Positions 9,275-17,090 of a DNA stretch of 64,000 nt are shown piece by piece. The DNA comes from an uncultured Roseovarius sp. (GTDB lineage Bacteria > Pseudomonadota > Alphaproteobacteria > Rhodobacterales > Rhodobacteraceae), in assembly GCA_947496175.1 (NCBI GenBank), contig CANMBU010000003.1:1-64000 (forward strand), read 5' to 3'. Position 1 is the stretch's first letter. Every line of letters starts with the position of its first letter. The position numbers and the translations under genes were made by a program. The notes below the pieces were generated by a model. It searched no databases. It saw only the letters and a program-made list of their open reading frames with translations, and was not told the origin of the DNA.

Positions 9275-10141
9275 CTACGCGATGCGGATCACATTGCTTG
9301 CCCTGTGGGCTGCAGCACTTTTGCTGCGGTCGTCCACAAGCTCTGTCATGACCGTCTTGGCCTCTTCGACGTCCTCGGCAATGCCATCAAATTCCATCCA
9401 GGCCAGTTTTGGGCGGATGTCCTTGATATGATGGCCGCACACAACGACCGGTGTGTTTGGGCGGCAGATGTGTATGGCAACAACAAGCTTCGCCAAAGCG
9501 TCCAGCGACTGCGAGGATGTCATAGACAGCCCGATCACATCTGTCCGATTTTGCTCAATTTCAGCGACAAGCTCGTCATGCGTGAGGCCTGTCAGCATCG
9601 CAATGTCCCAATTGTCTTTGCGGTAAACATCGGCCGCCATATGCACGCCCAAAACATGCTGTTCGCCAGGAACAGACGCAAAGATAGCGGCCTTCTCGTT
9701 GCGCGACTGCACAGGTTCGAACAGGTGCCGCATGCTGCGCATAATGGCCAAAAGACGCCCTGTTGCCACGGTGACCTGCCAAAATCCAACGCGGTCTTCT
9801 TCCCACCAGTCGCCCAGCGTTCTGGCCGCGGCGGCCAAGTATTTGAGATAAATCACCTCTGGCGAAATATGCTTGGCATTGAGCTCAAGAATGAGCATGG
9901 CAGCTGCTGTCTCATCGTCAGACATCAGTGCCTCACAAAGATGCGTCAACTCCTCCTCTGACGATCCAGGGTCTTCCAATTCCAATTTTTCATCCTGCGC
10001 CGCGAGCCGTTTGATCGCTTCGCGCGCAAGACTTTCGAGCTTTTGTTCTGGTAGCTTCTTCGCACGCCGCAACAGGTTGAATTGGCGTTTGACGTAGGTT
10101 CCAAAGTCGAAAAGCTGCGATGACTGAGTTCCAAAAGACAA
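9275..10141 (-). CDS. Cobalamin (B12)-binding regulator, PpaA/AerR- or CarH-like sensory domain
   Basis: A 288-residue protein. Upstream of residue 1 the frame is open to a stop but has no ATG or GTG, so the start appears to be TTG at 10141, backed by GGGAG 8 bases before it. A helical segment (about 60-140, with LGDWWEEDRVGFW) precedes a B12-binding Rossmann domain (about 150-270). Its E160-x-H162-x-x-G165 is the base-off histidine motif, followed by GLSMTSS and VVVCGHHI. The helical-bundle plus B12 layout matches the light-sensing CarH and PpaA/AerR families. No DNA-binding domain is obvious, and no photosynthesis gene is in the window. Confidence 0.8.
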   Translation of the reverse strand: MSFGTQSSQLFDFGTYVKRQFNLLRRAKKLPEQKLESLAREAIKRLAAQDEKLELEDPGSSEEELTHLCEALMSDDETAAAMLILELNAKHISPEVIYLKYLAAAARTLGDWWEEDRVGFWQVTVATGRLLAIMRSMRHLFEPVQSRNEKAAIFASVPGEQHVLGVHMAADVYRKDNWDIAMLTGLTHDELVAEIEQNRTDVIGLSMTSSQSLDALAKLVVAIHICRPNTPVVVCGHHIKDIRPKLAWMEFDGIAEDVEEAKTVMTELVDDRSKSAAAHRASNVIRIA

Positions 10142-10582
10142 GTGCTGTTCTCCCGTTGCTGCACCCTCCTCAGATCCGTTTTTAACCTCGCAAAAATACC
10201 CTCACTCGTTCCTATCGTTCCTTTTTTCGAATCCAATACTTCGATGAGGATAGCACAAAAATGTAGCACCTTCATGATCAATGGCGGGCGCATTTAAATA
10301 GGCCCGTCTTTTCATTTCCAAGTGGCGGATGACACGTCAATGCGCACGGCAGGGGCGCGCTCTGCATGCCTGAAAACTCTGGAATTGAGTGCGAATGTCT
10401 CAAAACTAATCGGTGGGGACTGTATCGCCGCATTGGGAGGGCGAAGTCTAAACTAAGCGACTTTCTGCCATGTGCGAGCTACCTGCTCACTTATCCACAG
10501 GGCAGAGTTTGTGTCGCGATGCTCTGAGATTTCGCGCGACCCGTGCTTGACACTGGCGCACCCCCCGGCCAACTCTGCGCGC
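10142..10582. other. Non-coding divergent region between the B12 regulator and trkH
   Basis: About 440 bases without a supported gene. It must hold the promoters of the minus-strand B12-binding protein and of trkH. The part next to the B12 gene (10180-10320) is AT-richer. A perfect DnaA-box 9-mer (TTATCCACA) occurs at 10491-10499, but one such match is near chance for a window this size. I see no RNA gene. Confidence 0.5.
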
Positions 10583-12031
10583 ATGTTGGACTTTCGCCCT
10601 GTCGGATATGTAATTGGCCTGACGGTCATGGCGCTGGGGCTGGCGATGATCCTGCCGATGCTGGTCGATATCGCCGAAGGGCGTGAGCATTGGATGGTCT
10701 TTGCCGAAAGCGCTATTCTGACGGTTTTGGTGGGCGGACTGGTTGCACTGGCCTGTCGCAATGGTGTGCGTGAGGGGCTGACCATCCAGCAGACATTCCT
10801 TTTGACCACTGGGGTTTGGGTTGCTCTGCCAATCTTCGGCGCTTTGCCGTTTATTCTCGGTGCGACAGATGCGCGGATTGTCGATGCCGTGTTTGAGGCC
10901 ATGTCGGGCCTCACGACCACCGGGTCCACAGTGCTTTCTGGCCTAGAGGAGCTGCCCAAAGGACTATTGTTATGGCGCGGCTTGATGCAGTGGCTGGGCG
11001 GCATCGGCATCATCGTTGTGGCGATGGTGTTTCTGCCGGAATTGCGCGTCGGTGGCATGCAGATATTCCGCAGCTCCGGCTTTGACACGATGGGAAAAAT
11101 CCTGCCGCGTGCAACTGAGATTTCTTCCCGTATTTCAGTGATTTACCTGACGTTGACCTTGCTGTGTGTCACAGGTTACATCATGGCCGGCATGAACCCG
11201 TTTGACGCCACAGTGCATGCCATGACGACGGTCTCCACAGGTGGGTTTGCAAACTACGACACCTCTTTCGCGGCCTTAGGCGCCTCAGCGGAATATGTCG
11301 CAGTGGCGTTCATGATGCTGGCCGCTTTGCCGTTTGTGCGCTTTGTCCAGATCACCGCAGGCACGGCACGCCCGCTTCTCACCGATCCTCAGATCAGGGG
11401 CTTTTTCCTGACCGCTGTCGCCTTTGTTCTGATCCTTAGCGCGTGGCGCATGTTAGAGGCGGAAACCGTCACCGAGCCCACATTCCGCAAGGTTTTGTTC
11501 AACACAGTCTCCATCCTGACCGGCACGGGATACGCCAGCGCCGACTACATGCTTTGGGGTTCTTTCCCTGTTACGATCCTTTTCTTCATCGGTCTGATCG
11601 GCGGCTGCGCCGGGTCAACCTCTTGCTCGATAAAGGTCTTCCGCTATCAGCTTCTTTTTGCCTCGGTGCGCGCACAGCTGCGCCGCATCTACACACCGCA
11701 CGGGGTCTTCACGCCGCGCTATAATGGCCGCGCGATTGAAGAGGATGTGCTCAGTTCCGTCATGAGCTTCTTTGTCTTCTTCGTGGCCACTCTGGGCATC
11801 ATTTCAGTCCTCCTCGGCTTCACCGGTCTCGACTTCACCACGTCGATTTCCGGTGCCAGCGCAGCCTTGGCCAATATTGGCCCGGGTTTAGGCGACACAA
11901 TCGGCCCTACCGGCAACTTCGCCACCCTCAACGACACCGCCAAATGGATCCTGACCGCCGCCATGCTGATCGGGCGGCTCGAACTCTTGGCCGTTTATGC
12001 CATTTTCACCCTGTCTTTCTGGAGAGCCTGA
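10583..12031 (+). CDS. trkH: Trk-type potassium uptake channel subunit TrkH
   Basis: An inner-membrane K+ translocating subunit of 482 residues from the ATG at 10583; an in-frame ATG at 10472 would add 37 non-membrane residues unlike the family. It has about ten hydrophobic segments in the four-fold pore repeat. The filter-type segments TTTGSTVL, TTVSTGGFANYD, GTGYASADY and NIGPGLG are visible, as is GGCAGSTSCSIKVFR, characteristic of TrkH/TrkG. The partner TrkA is not in the window. Its stop overlaps the start of the next gene (TGATG), so the two are likely coupled. Confidence 0.93.
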   Translation: MLDFRPVGYVIGLTVMALGLAMILPMLVDIAEGREHWMVFAESAILTVLVGGLVALACRNGVREGLTIQQTFLLTTGVWVALPIFGALPFILGATDARIVDAVFEAMSGLTTTGSTVLSGLEELPKGLLLWRGLMQWLGGIGIIVVAMVFLPELRVGGMQIFRSSGFDTMGKILPRATEISSRISVIYLTLTLLCVTGYIMAGMNPFDATVHAMTTVSTGGFANYDTSFAALGASAEYVAVAFMMLAALPFVRFVQITAGTARPLLTDPQIRGFFLTAVAFVLILSAWRMLEAETVTEPTFRKVLFNTVSILTGTGYASADYMLWGSFPVTILFFIGLIGGCAGSTSCSIKVFRYQLLFASVRAQLRRIYTPHGVFTPRYNGRAIEEDVLSSVMSFFVFFVATLGIISVLLGFTGLDFTTSISGASAALANIGPGLGDTIGPTGNFATLNDTAKWILTAAMLIGRLELLAVYAIFTLSFWRA

Positions 12032-13614
12032 TGACGCAACGACCTTTAGGGGCCCAAATTTCCCACATGCTGAAGGCACGCGGTGTCGATGTGATCTTTG
12101 GCATTCCCGGCGTGCACAATGTCGAGATGTATCGCGGCATCGAAGAGGCGGGGATCACTCACATTCTGGCCCGCCACGAACAGGGGGCGGGGTTCATGGC
12201 CGATGGCTATGCCCGCGCGTCGGGCAAACCCGGCGTGGCTTATGTGATCACCGGGCCGGGGCTGACCAACATTATGACACCTATGGGCCAGGCCTATTCC
12301 GATAGCGTGCCGCTGCTGGTGATTTCCTCTTGTCTTGATGAAACGGCGGCCAAACGCGGCCAGCTGCACCAGATGATTGATCAGGAAGGGGCCGCAGCCT
12401 GTGTTTGTGACTGGAGCCATGAGGTGAAGTCTGCCGAGGCGGCCTATGCGCTGATTGATCGGGCGTTCAATGAGTTTGCGACGGCCCGGCCCAGACCAAA
12501 GCACATTCAGGTGCCCATTGCGATTGGCGGCAGCACGGTTGAGGCAGCTCCAGATCGGCCAGCGACCCCATTGGCCCGCCCAATGGCGCGGCCTGACGAT
12601 ATTCTTGCCACCGCCAAGGCCCTTACATCCGCAAAACGGCCTTTGATCCTTTTCGGCGGGGGCGCAAAGGCCGGAGCAGGGGTGGCCACCGAATTGGCCC
12701 GGCGCAGCGGGTCAGCCACGATGATGAGCTATGCGGGGCGCGGTATTGTTGATCCGAATTACGAGCTTGATCTGGGGGCGTTTCTGGCCCGCCCGGACAG
12801 TGCCCAAGCTTTTGCGCAAGCTGATCTGGTTCTTGTGATCGGCTCGGAATTGGCTGAGGTGGATTTGTGGCGCACCGAACTGGGCCACAAAGGGCAGTTG
12901 ATCCGCGTAGACATTGACCCCACTGAGCTGGACCATCCTGCCGCAGAGCGCTCAATTGTGGCAGATGCCGCCGCGTTCCTGGAAAACCTCCTGCACGCCT
13001 TGCCGGAGTCCAACAAAACCGACTGGACCCCCGACGAAATCGCCGCCCACAACGCCCGCTGGTGGGCCGAAACCGATGCGGAACGCCCCGGTATCGTCGC
13101 CGTGGCCGATGCCCTGCGCGCCGCCATTCCGGACGACACGATGATCTATTCCGACATGACGCAGTTTGCCTATGTCGCCAAGGAAGTCTGGCCGATGTCC
13201 CGCCCGGGGCACTGGCACCATCCCTTTGGCTACGGCACGCTGGGCTATGGCATGCCCGCCGCCATTGGCGGCGCCATCGCACGTAAAGGCAAGCCCACAC
13301 TGGCCATCTGCGGTGACAGCGGTTTTCAATACACCCTGCAAGAACTCGGCACAGCCGTGGAACATGGCCTGCCGCTGCCCATCATCCTATGGGACAACGG
13401 CAAGCTGAAAGAGATCGAAGACAGCATGATCCGTTCGCAGATTGCGCCCAATGCCGTCATTGCCAGAAATCCGGATTTTGTTGCTTTGGCCAAGGCTTAC
13501 GGCGCGCATGCAACCTCGCCCAATTCACTGGACGAGATGGGGCAGGCGGCGCGCAAAGCCTTTGAGGCCGACCGTCCCACGCTCATTCACGTCAAGGCTG
13601 GCATCGCAGGCTGA
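12031..13614 (+). CDS. ThDP-dependent decarboxylase, 5-guanidino-2-oxopentanoate decarboxylase-like
   Basis: A 527-residue enzyme of the acetolactate synthase/oxo-acid decarboxylase superfamily. The N-terminal Pyr domain has the catalytic glutamate in ARHEQGAGFMADGYAR; a central Rossmann-like domain follows (about 190-320). The PP domain carries GYGTLGYGMPAAIGGA and the ThDP motif from GDSGFQYTLQELGTA to ILWDNGK. The motif has GDS and ends DN rather than the usual GDG...NN. Closest in pattern to AruI-type enzymes of arginine transamination, though substrate assignment in this family is unreliable and no other arginine-catabolic gene is adjacent. Confidence 0.8.
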   Translation: MTQRPLGAQISHMLKARGVDVIFGIPGVHNVEMYRGIEEAGITHILARHEQGAGFMADGYARASGKPGVAYVITGPGLTNIMTPMGQAYSDSVPLLVISSCLDETAAKRGQLHQMIDQEGAAACVCDWSHEVKSAEAAYALIDRAFNEFATARPRPKHIQVPIAIGGSTVEAAPDRPATPLARPMARPDDILATAKALTSAKRPLILFGGGAKAGAGVATELARRSGSATMMSYAGRGIVDPNYELDLGAFLARPDSAQAFAQADLVLVIGSELAEVDLWRTELGHKGQLIRVDIDPTELDHPAAERSIVADAAAFLENLLHALPESNKTDWTPDEIAAHNARWWAETDAERPGIVAVADALRAAIPDDTMIYSDMTQFAYVAKEVWPMSRPGHWHHPFGYGTLGYGMPAAIGGAIARKGKPTLAICGDSGFQYTLQELGTAVEHGLPLPIILWDNGKLKEIEDSMIRSQIAPNAVIARNPDFVALAKAYGAHATSPNSLDEMGQAARKAFEADRPTLIHVKAGIAG

Positions 13615-13620
13615 TCTGTC

Positions 13621-13702
13621 TTCTTTCTTGTTTGAAATACCCCGGGGGTCTGGGGGCAGGGCCCCCAGCCGGTCGGGTTTTGCGCCGCAAAAATCGAAAC
13701 TC
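13621..13702. repeat. Dispersed intergenic hairpin repeat, copy 1
   Basis: Starts with TTCTTTCTTG (13621) and contains CCCCGGGGG, then a perfect stem CTGGGGGC/GCCCCCAG (13650-13668) with an AGG loop and a TTGCGCCGCAAAAATC-type tail. The same layout recurs at 36784 and 56055. It sits between the converging decarboxylase and pseudo-protease genes, where it may terminate transcription. Confidence 0.8.
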
Positions 13703-15461
13703 AGTCCCAGCAACTCACCAAGACAGTCATACCAGAAGCCCGGTCCGTCAGCGCCTCAAGCCCCACATCGGTCTGATCACGCGACTCTTGCGTGCTCACA
13801 CCAAGCTCCCCCAAAAGCGTCCGGATCACATCGGCTTTGGCGGCAAAGCTGACCCCGTCGGGCAGTTGCCGACCCCCCTGACCATCGGGTAGAAGCATAC
13901 CCAGCACGGCCCCGCCGGCATCAACAACAGGCCCGCCAGCGTCCCCATCAAGAGCCGTCAGCGCCAGACGTTTAAGATCCTGTTCACCATTCAATCCTTG
14001 CACATCGGCAAGCTCACCAAACGTGATGGTCGGCGCACCCAGAAGCCCGCCATAGGAATATCCCGCCACGGCCACATCGGATTTCAGACGCGGTTCCTCC
14101 GGGCTGAAGGCCGCGATGCCGATGGGGGCCAGCGTTTCCAGCGGGCGCAGCACGGCGATACCGCGCTCTGCATCCTGCACGGCAATCTCGGCCTCAAAAC
14201 GTTCGTCAATGGTAATCCGGCGGCACTCAGCCACAACTTCCGAGGTGGTCACCACCGTTCCCGCACGATCCACGTAAAAGCCTGAGCGTGACAGGCGCGG
14301 CTTGCGGATTTCCAGCCCTGCGATCAAATCAATGCTCTGCGTGCCGCTGCCCGCAGCTGGGTCAAGGACGGCCTCAAAGGTCGCAAAGCTCTTCTGCATT
14401 TCGGCCAAGAGCCGCGCGCGCCGCTCCTCATCGCCCGCGGGCCAGACGAGGGAAAAGCCTTTCAGACGCCCCTGATCCAGCGTGACTTCCGTGTGCGAGA
14501 CAATTTTTGTGCCCTCGCCAATCAGCTTGAAACTGTTGCTGTTCAGAACGCGCTCGCCGGTTTCAGGCACAATGGCCAGCGTCTGCATGATGTCATAAAG
14601 CCCGGTCAGCGTGGCACGGTTGCCTTCCTGACTGATCAAAAGCACCTGCGCCACGCCGTCACCTGTGTAATGCGCAAAGGGCGGTTCGTATTTCTCAAAG
14701 GCCACCATGGCCGAGGGCATCTGAATCTCGATTCCGGCTTTGGCATCGCGCACAAGTGCAAGGTCCAAGTCTTCCAGAACAGAATTGTATTGCTTGAGCA
14801 AAACGGCACGCTGCCGCGTGGTCAGAACGCCCGTGACCTCGAAATTATTGGCCTCTTGCCAGCGCGACATGGAATTGCGCGTGCCGCGGCCAAAGGCGGC
14901 ATCAATGCGCCCCTGATAAAACCCGGCCCATTCCAGCGCGATCTGCAACTGGGCCCGTTCTTCCCGTGTGAGCTGTGCCTCGCTGTTGCGGGCCTGCCGG
15001 ACAGTTTCGTCAGAGGGTTCGGGCAATTGCGGCTCGGGGGCTGCGGCCTCTTCTGTCGTGTTCGGTGTGGACTCTGATTGCGCGGTCTCTGTGCCTTGGT
15101 TTTGCGGCACCAGGAGCGCGGGGTTGCCCAAAAGGTTGGTGCCAACCGGCCAGAATTGCTGGCGATAGTCCGTCACACGCGCGATGTAGCTGTCGCGTGG
15201 GATCAGGCGTGCGGCCCGCAGGTTGCGCAAAATTGCTTGTGCATCTGCAGGCGCATAAGGCCCAAGTGCCACCGCGTACCATCCGCCGCGCAACGTGAAC
15301 CCGTTCACATCCTGTACCCGCGACGCATAGCGCCGCACCGCGGCCTCGCCGGCGGTCAGACTGGGATGCGCCTCGACCTGCACAAACACCTGTTGTTGCG
15401 CAGAAGCGGGTGCGACGCTGACAAATACCAAAACCACAAGCGATAACAGAAACCGCGTCAT
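13701..15461 (-). CDS. Secreted peptidoglycan-binding protein with a catalytically degenerate trypsin-like domain
   Basis: A 586-residue protein from the ATG at 15461; residues 1-21 are a signal peptide (LLSLVVLVFVSVAPASAQ). Residues 25-105 resemble an SPOR-like repeat. A Glu/Pro/Thr linker follows, then a peptidoglycan-binding domain (about 160-225, with GFYQGRIDAAFGRGTRNSMSRWQ). Residues 385-560 keep the scaffold of HtrA/trypsin proteases (GFYVDRAGTVVTTSEVV, GIAVLRP, GDAGGPVV). The triad positions read Glu408 for His, Gly434 for Asp and Ala508 for Ser, so proteolysis is not expected. It may bind the wall or a partner as a pseudo-enzyme. Divergent from glyQ. Confidence 0.85.
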   Translation of the reverse strand: MTRFLLSLVVLVFVSVAPASAQQQVFVQVEAHPSLTAGEAAVRRYASRVQDVNGFTLRGGWYAVALGPYAPADAQAILRNLRAARLIPRDSYIARVTDYRQQFWPVGTNLLGNPALLVPQNQGTETAQSESTPNTTEEAAAPEPQLPEPSDETVRQARNSEAQLTREERAQLQIALEWAGFYQGRIDAAFGRGTRNSMSRWQEANNFEVTGVLTTRQRAVLLKQYNSVLEDLDLALVRDAKAGIEIQMPSAMVAFEKYEPPFAHYTGDGVAQVLLISQEGNRATLTGLYDIMQTLAIVPETGERVLNSNSFKLIGEGTKIVSHTEVTLDQGRLKGFSLVWPAGDEERRARLLAEMQKSFATFEAVLDPAAGSGTQSIDLIAGLEIRKPRLSRSGFYVDRAGTVVTTSEVVAECRRITIDERFEAEIAVQDAERGIAVLRPLETLAPIGIAAFSPEEPRLKSDVAVAGYSYGGLLGAPTITFGELADVQGLNGEQDLKRLALTALDGDAGGPVVDAGGAVLGMLLPDGQGGRQLPDGVSFAAKADVIRTLLGELGVSTQESRDQTDVGLEALTDRASGMTVLVSCWD

Positions 15462-15631
15462 AACATCCCCTTGCCCAGATAAATCGTGCGACCTGAGGCA
15501 TCTTTTACCAAATCTGAGGCCGGGTGCATCCAAAATTTGGGCCTGCGCGGAATTGACCCCGCCGCACGCGCGGCTTAGGGAGTGGCGACAGAGAGTTTGG
15601 CCGCGATATGAGGCCGATGCAGAGGACTGAT

Positions 15632-16561
15632 ATGGCCAACGCTCCCAGTAAACCACGCTCCTTTCAGGAGGTCATCCTGCGGCTGCAATCCTATTGGGCC
15701 ACAAAGGGTTGTGCGGTGCTGCAACCCTATGACATGGAAGTGGGGGCGGGCACCTTTCACCCGGCAACGACACTTCGCTCACTGGGCAGCCAGCCTTGGG
15801 CCGCGGCCTATGTGCAGCCTTCGCGTCGCCCCACCGATGGGCGTTATGGCGAAAACCCCAACCGGTTGCAGCACTACTACCAGTATCAGGTGCTGATCAA
15901 ACCCAGCCCGCCGGATTTGCAAGAGCTCTATCTCGGCAGCCTGGAGACCATCGGCATCGATATGGCCCTGCATGATATCCGTTTTGTCGAGGATGACTGG
16001 GAAAGCCCCACTCTAGGCGCTTGGGGTCTGGGCTGGGAGGTCTGGTGCGACGGCATGGAAGTCAGCCAGTTCACCTATTTCCAGCAGGTCGGCGGGCATG
16101 ACTGCCAACCTGTTTCCGGCGAGCTGACCTATGGTCTGGAACGTCTGGCGATGTATGTGCTGGGCGTCGATCACGTCATGGATATGCCGTTTAACGATCC
16201 TGATGCGCCCATTGCGCTTACATATGGCGATGTCTTCCGCCAGACTGAGCAAGAGTTTTCGCGCTGGAATTTCGATGTGGCCAACACCGAGGTGCTCTTG
16301 CGCCACTTTGAAGAGGCCGAAGCCGAATGCGAGGCTATCCTGAGCCAGCCTGCCGAAGACCCTAAAACCGGGCACAGGATCATCATGGCGCATCCCGCCT
16401 ATGACCAATGCATCAAGGCCAGTCATATCTTTAACCTGCTCGATGCGCGTGGCGTGATTTCTGTCACCGAGCGGCAGGCCTATATCGGTCGGGTCCGTGC
16501 GCTGGCCAAGCAATGCGCCGACGCCTTTGTGCAGACCGAAGCAGGCGGAGCAGCGGCCTGA
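15632..16561 (+). CDS. glyQ: Glycyl-tRNA synthetase alpha subunit
   Basis: Catalytic class II subunit of the bacterial alpha2beta2 glycyl-tRNA synthetase, 309 residues from the ATG at 15632 with AGAGGA 6 bases upstream. Family blocks are clear: [69 protein letters not shown], and [13 protein letters not shown]. An in-frame ATG at 15608 lacks support. Followed one base later by the DUF6446-type gene and then glyS, forming one operon. Confidence 0.97.
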   Translation: MANAPSKPRSFQEVILRLQSYWATKGCAVLQPYDMEVGAGTFHPATTLRSLGSQPWAAAYVQPSRRPTDGRYGENPNRLQHYYQYQVLIKPSPPDLQELYLGSLETIGIDMALHDIRFVEDDWESPTLGAWGLGWEVWCDGMEVSQFTYFQQVGGHDCQPVSGELTYGLERLAMYVLGVDHVMDMPFNDPDAPIALTYGDVFRQTEQEFSRWNFDVANTEVLLRHFEEAEAECEAILSQPAEDPKTGHRIIMAHPAYDQCIKASHIFNLLDARGVISVTERQAYIGRVRALAKQCADAFVQTEAGGAAA

Positions 16562-16562
16562 G

Positions 16563-17087
16563 ATGGGAAAAGTTCTGGGCATCTCAATCCTGCTCTGCGC
16601 GCTCATTGCGGGCGTGGCGATGTATTATCTGCAAGTCTACCATTTCTATGAAGAAGTGACGCCAACCGGTACGGATGATGTCCAGTTGACGCGCATTGCT
16701 GAGGCCGCCCCTGAACCCATTCTTTACCAAGGTTTTCAAGCGATTGACGCCACAAGCTCGCCTATTCGCTACCGGGCGTGCTTTACCACGGAGATAAGCC
16801 TCACCACCCTGACCGAAACCTACCGGATCTACGAGGATGCCGAGCCGCTGACCGCGCCGGGCTGGTTTGAGTGTTTCGATGCCGAAGCCATTGGCGGCGC
16901 GCTGGAGGATGGCAGCGCGCTGGCCTTTCTGGGGCAGGAGAATATTCAATACGGCATCGACCGCGTGGTGGTTGTGACCGAAGAGGGCCGTGGCTATGCC
17001 TGGCAACAGATCAATGCCTGCGGCGAGGTTGTCTTTGACGGCAACCGCGCACCCGAAGGCTGCCCCGAACCGCCGCAAGGATACTGA
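16563..17087 (+). CDS. DUF6446-type membrane-anchored protein between glyQ and glyS
   Basis: A 174-residue protein, start one base after the glyQ stop. One N-terminal hydrophobic segment (VLGISILLCALIAGVAMYYL) anchors it, with the rest presumably periplasmic. Three cysteines near positions 79, 104 and 160 may form disulfides. I recall this gene as a conserved Rhodobacterales occupant of the glyQ-glyS interval (DUF6446). No role in tRNA charging is known; conservation of place may only reflect the shared operon. Confidence 0.8.
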   Translation: MGKVLGISILLCALIAGVAMYYLQVYHFYEEVTPTGTDDVQLTRIAEAAPEPILYQGFQAIDATSSPIRYRACFTTEISLTTLTETYRIYEDAEPLTAPGWFECFDAEAIGGALEDGSALAFLGQENIQYGIDRVVVVTEEGRGYAWQQINACGEVVFDGNRAPEGCPEPPQGY

Positions 17088-17090
17088 CCG

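Noticed and set aside
9149..9961. Plus-strand frame of 270 codons across the B12-binding gene
   Set aside because: The minus strand encodes a recognisable B12 domain over the same bases. The plus-strand product has no recognisable pattern.
10491..10499. Perfect DnaA box TTATCCACA upstream of trkH
   Set aside because: One exact 9-mer on two strands in 64 kb is expected about half the time by chance, and no second box is near.
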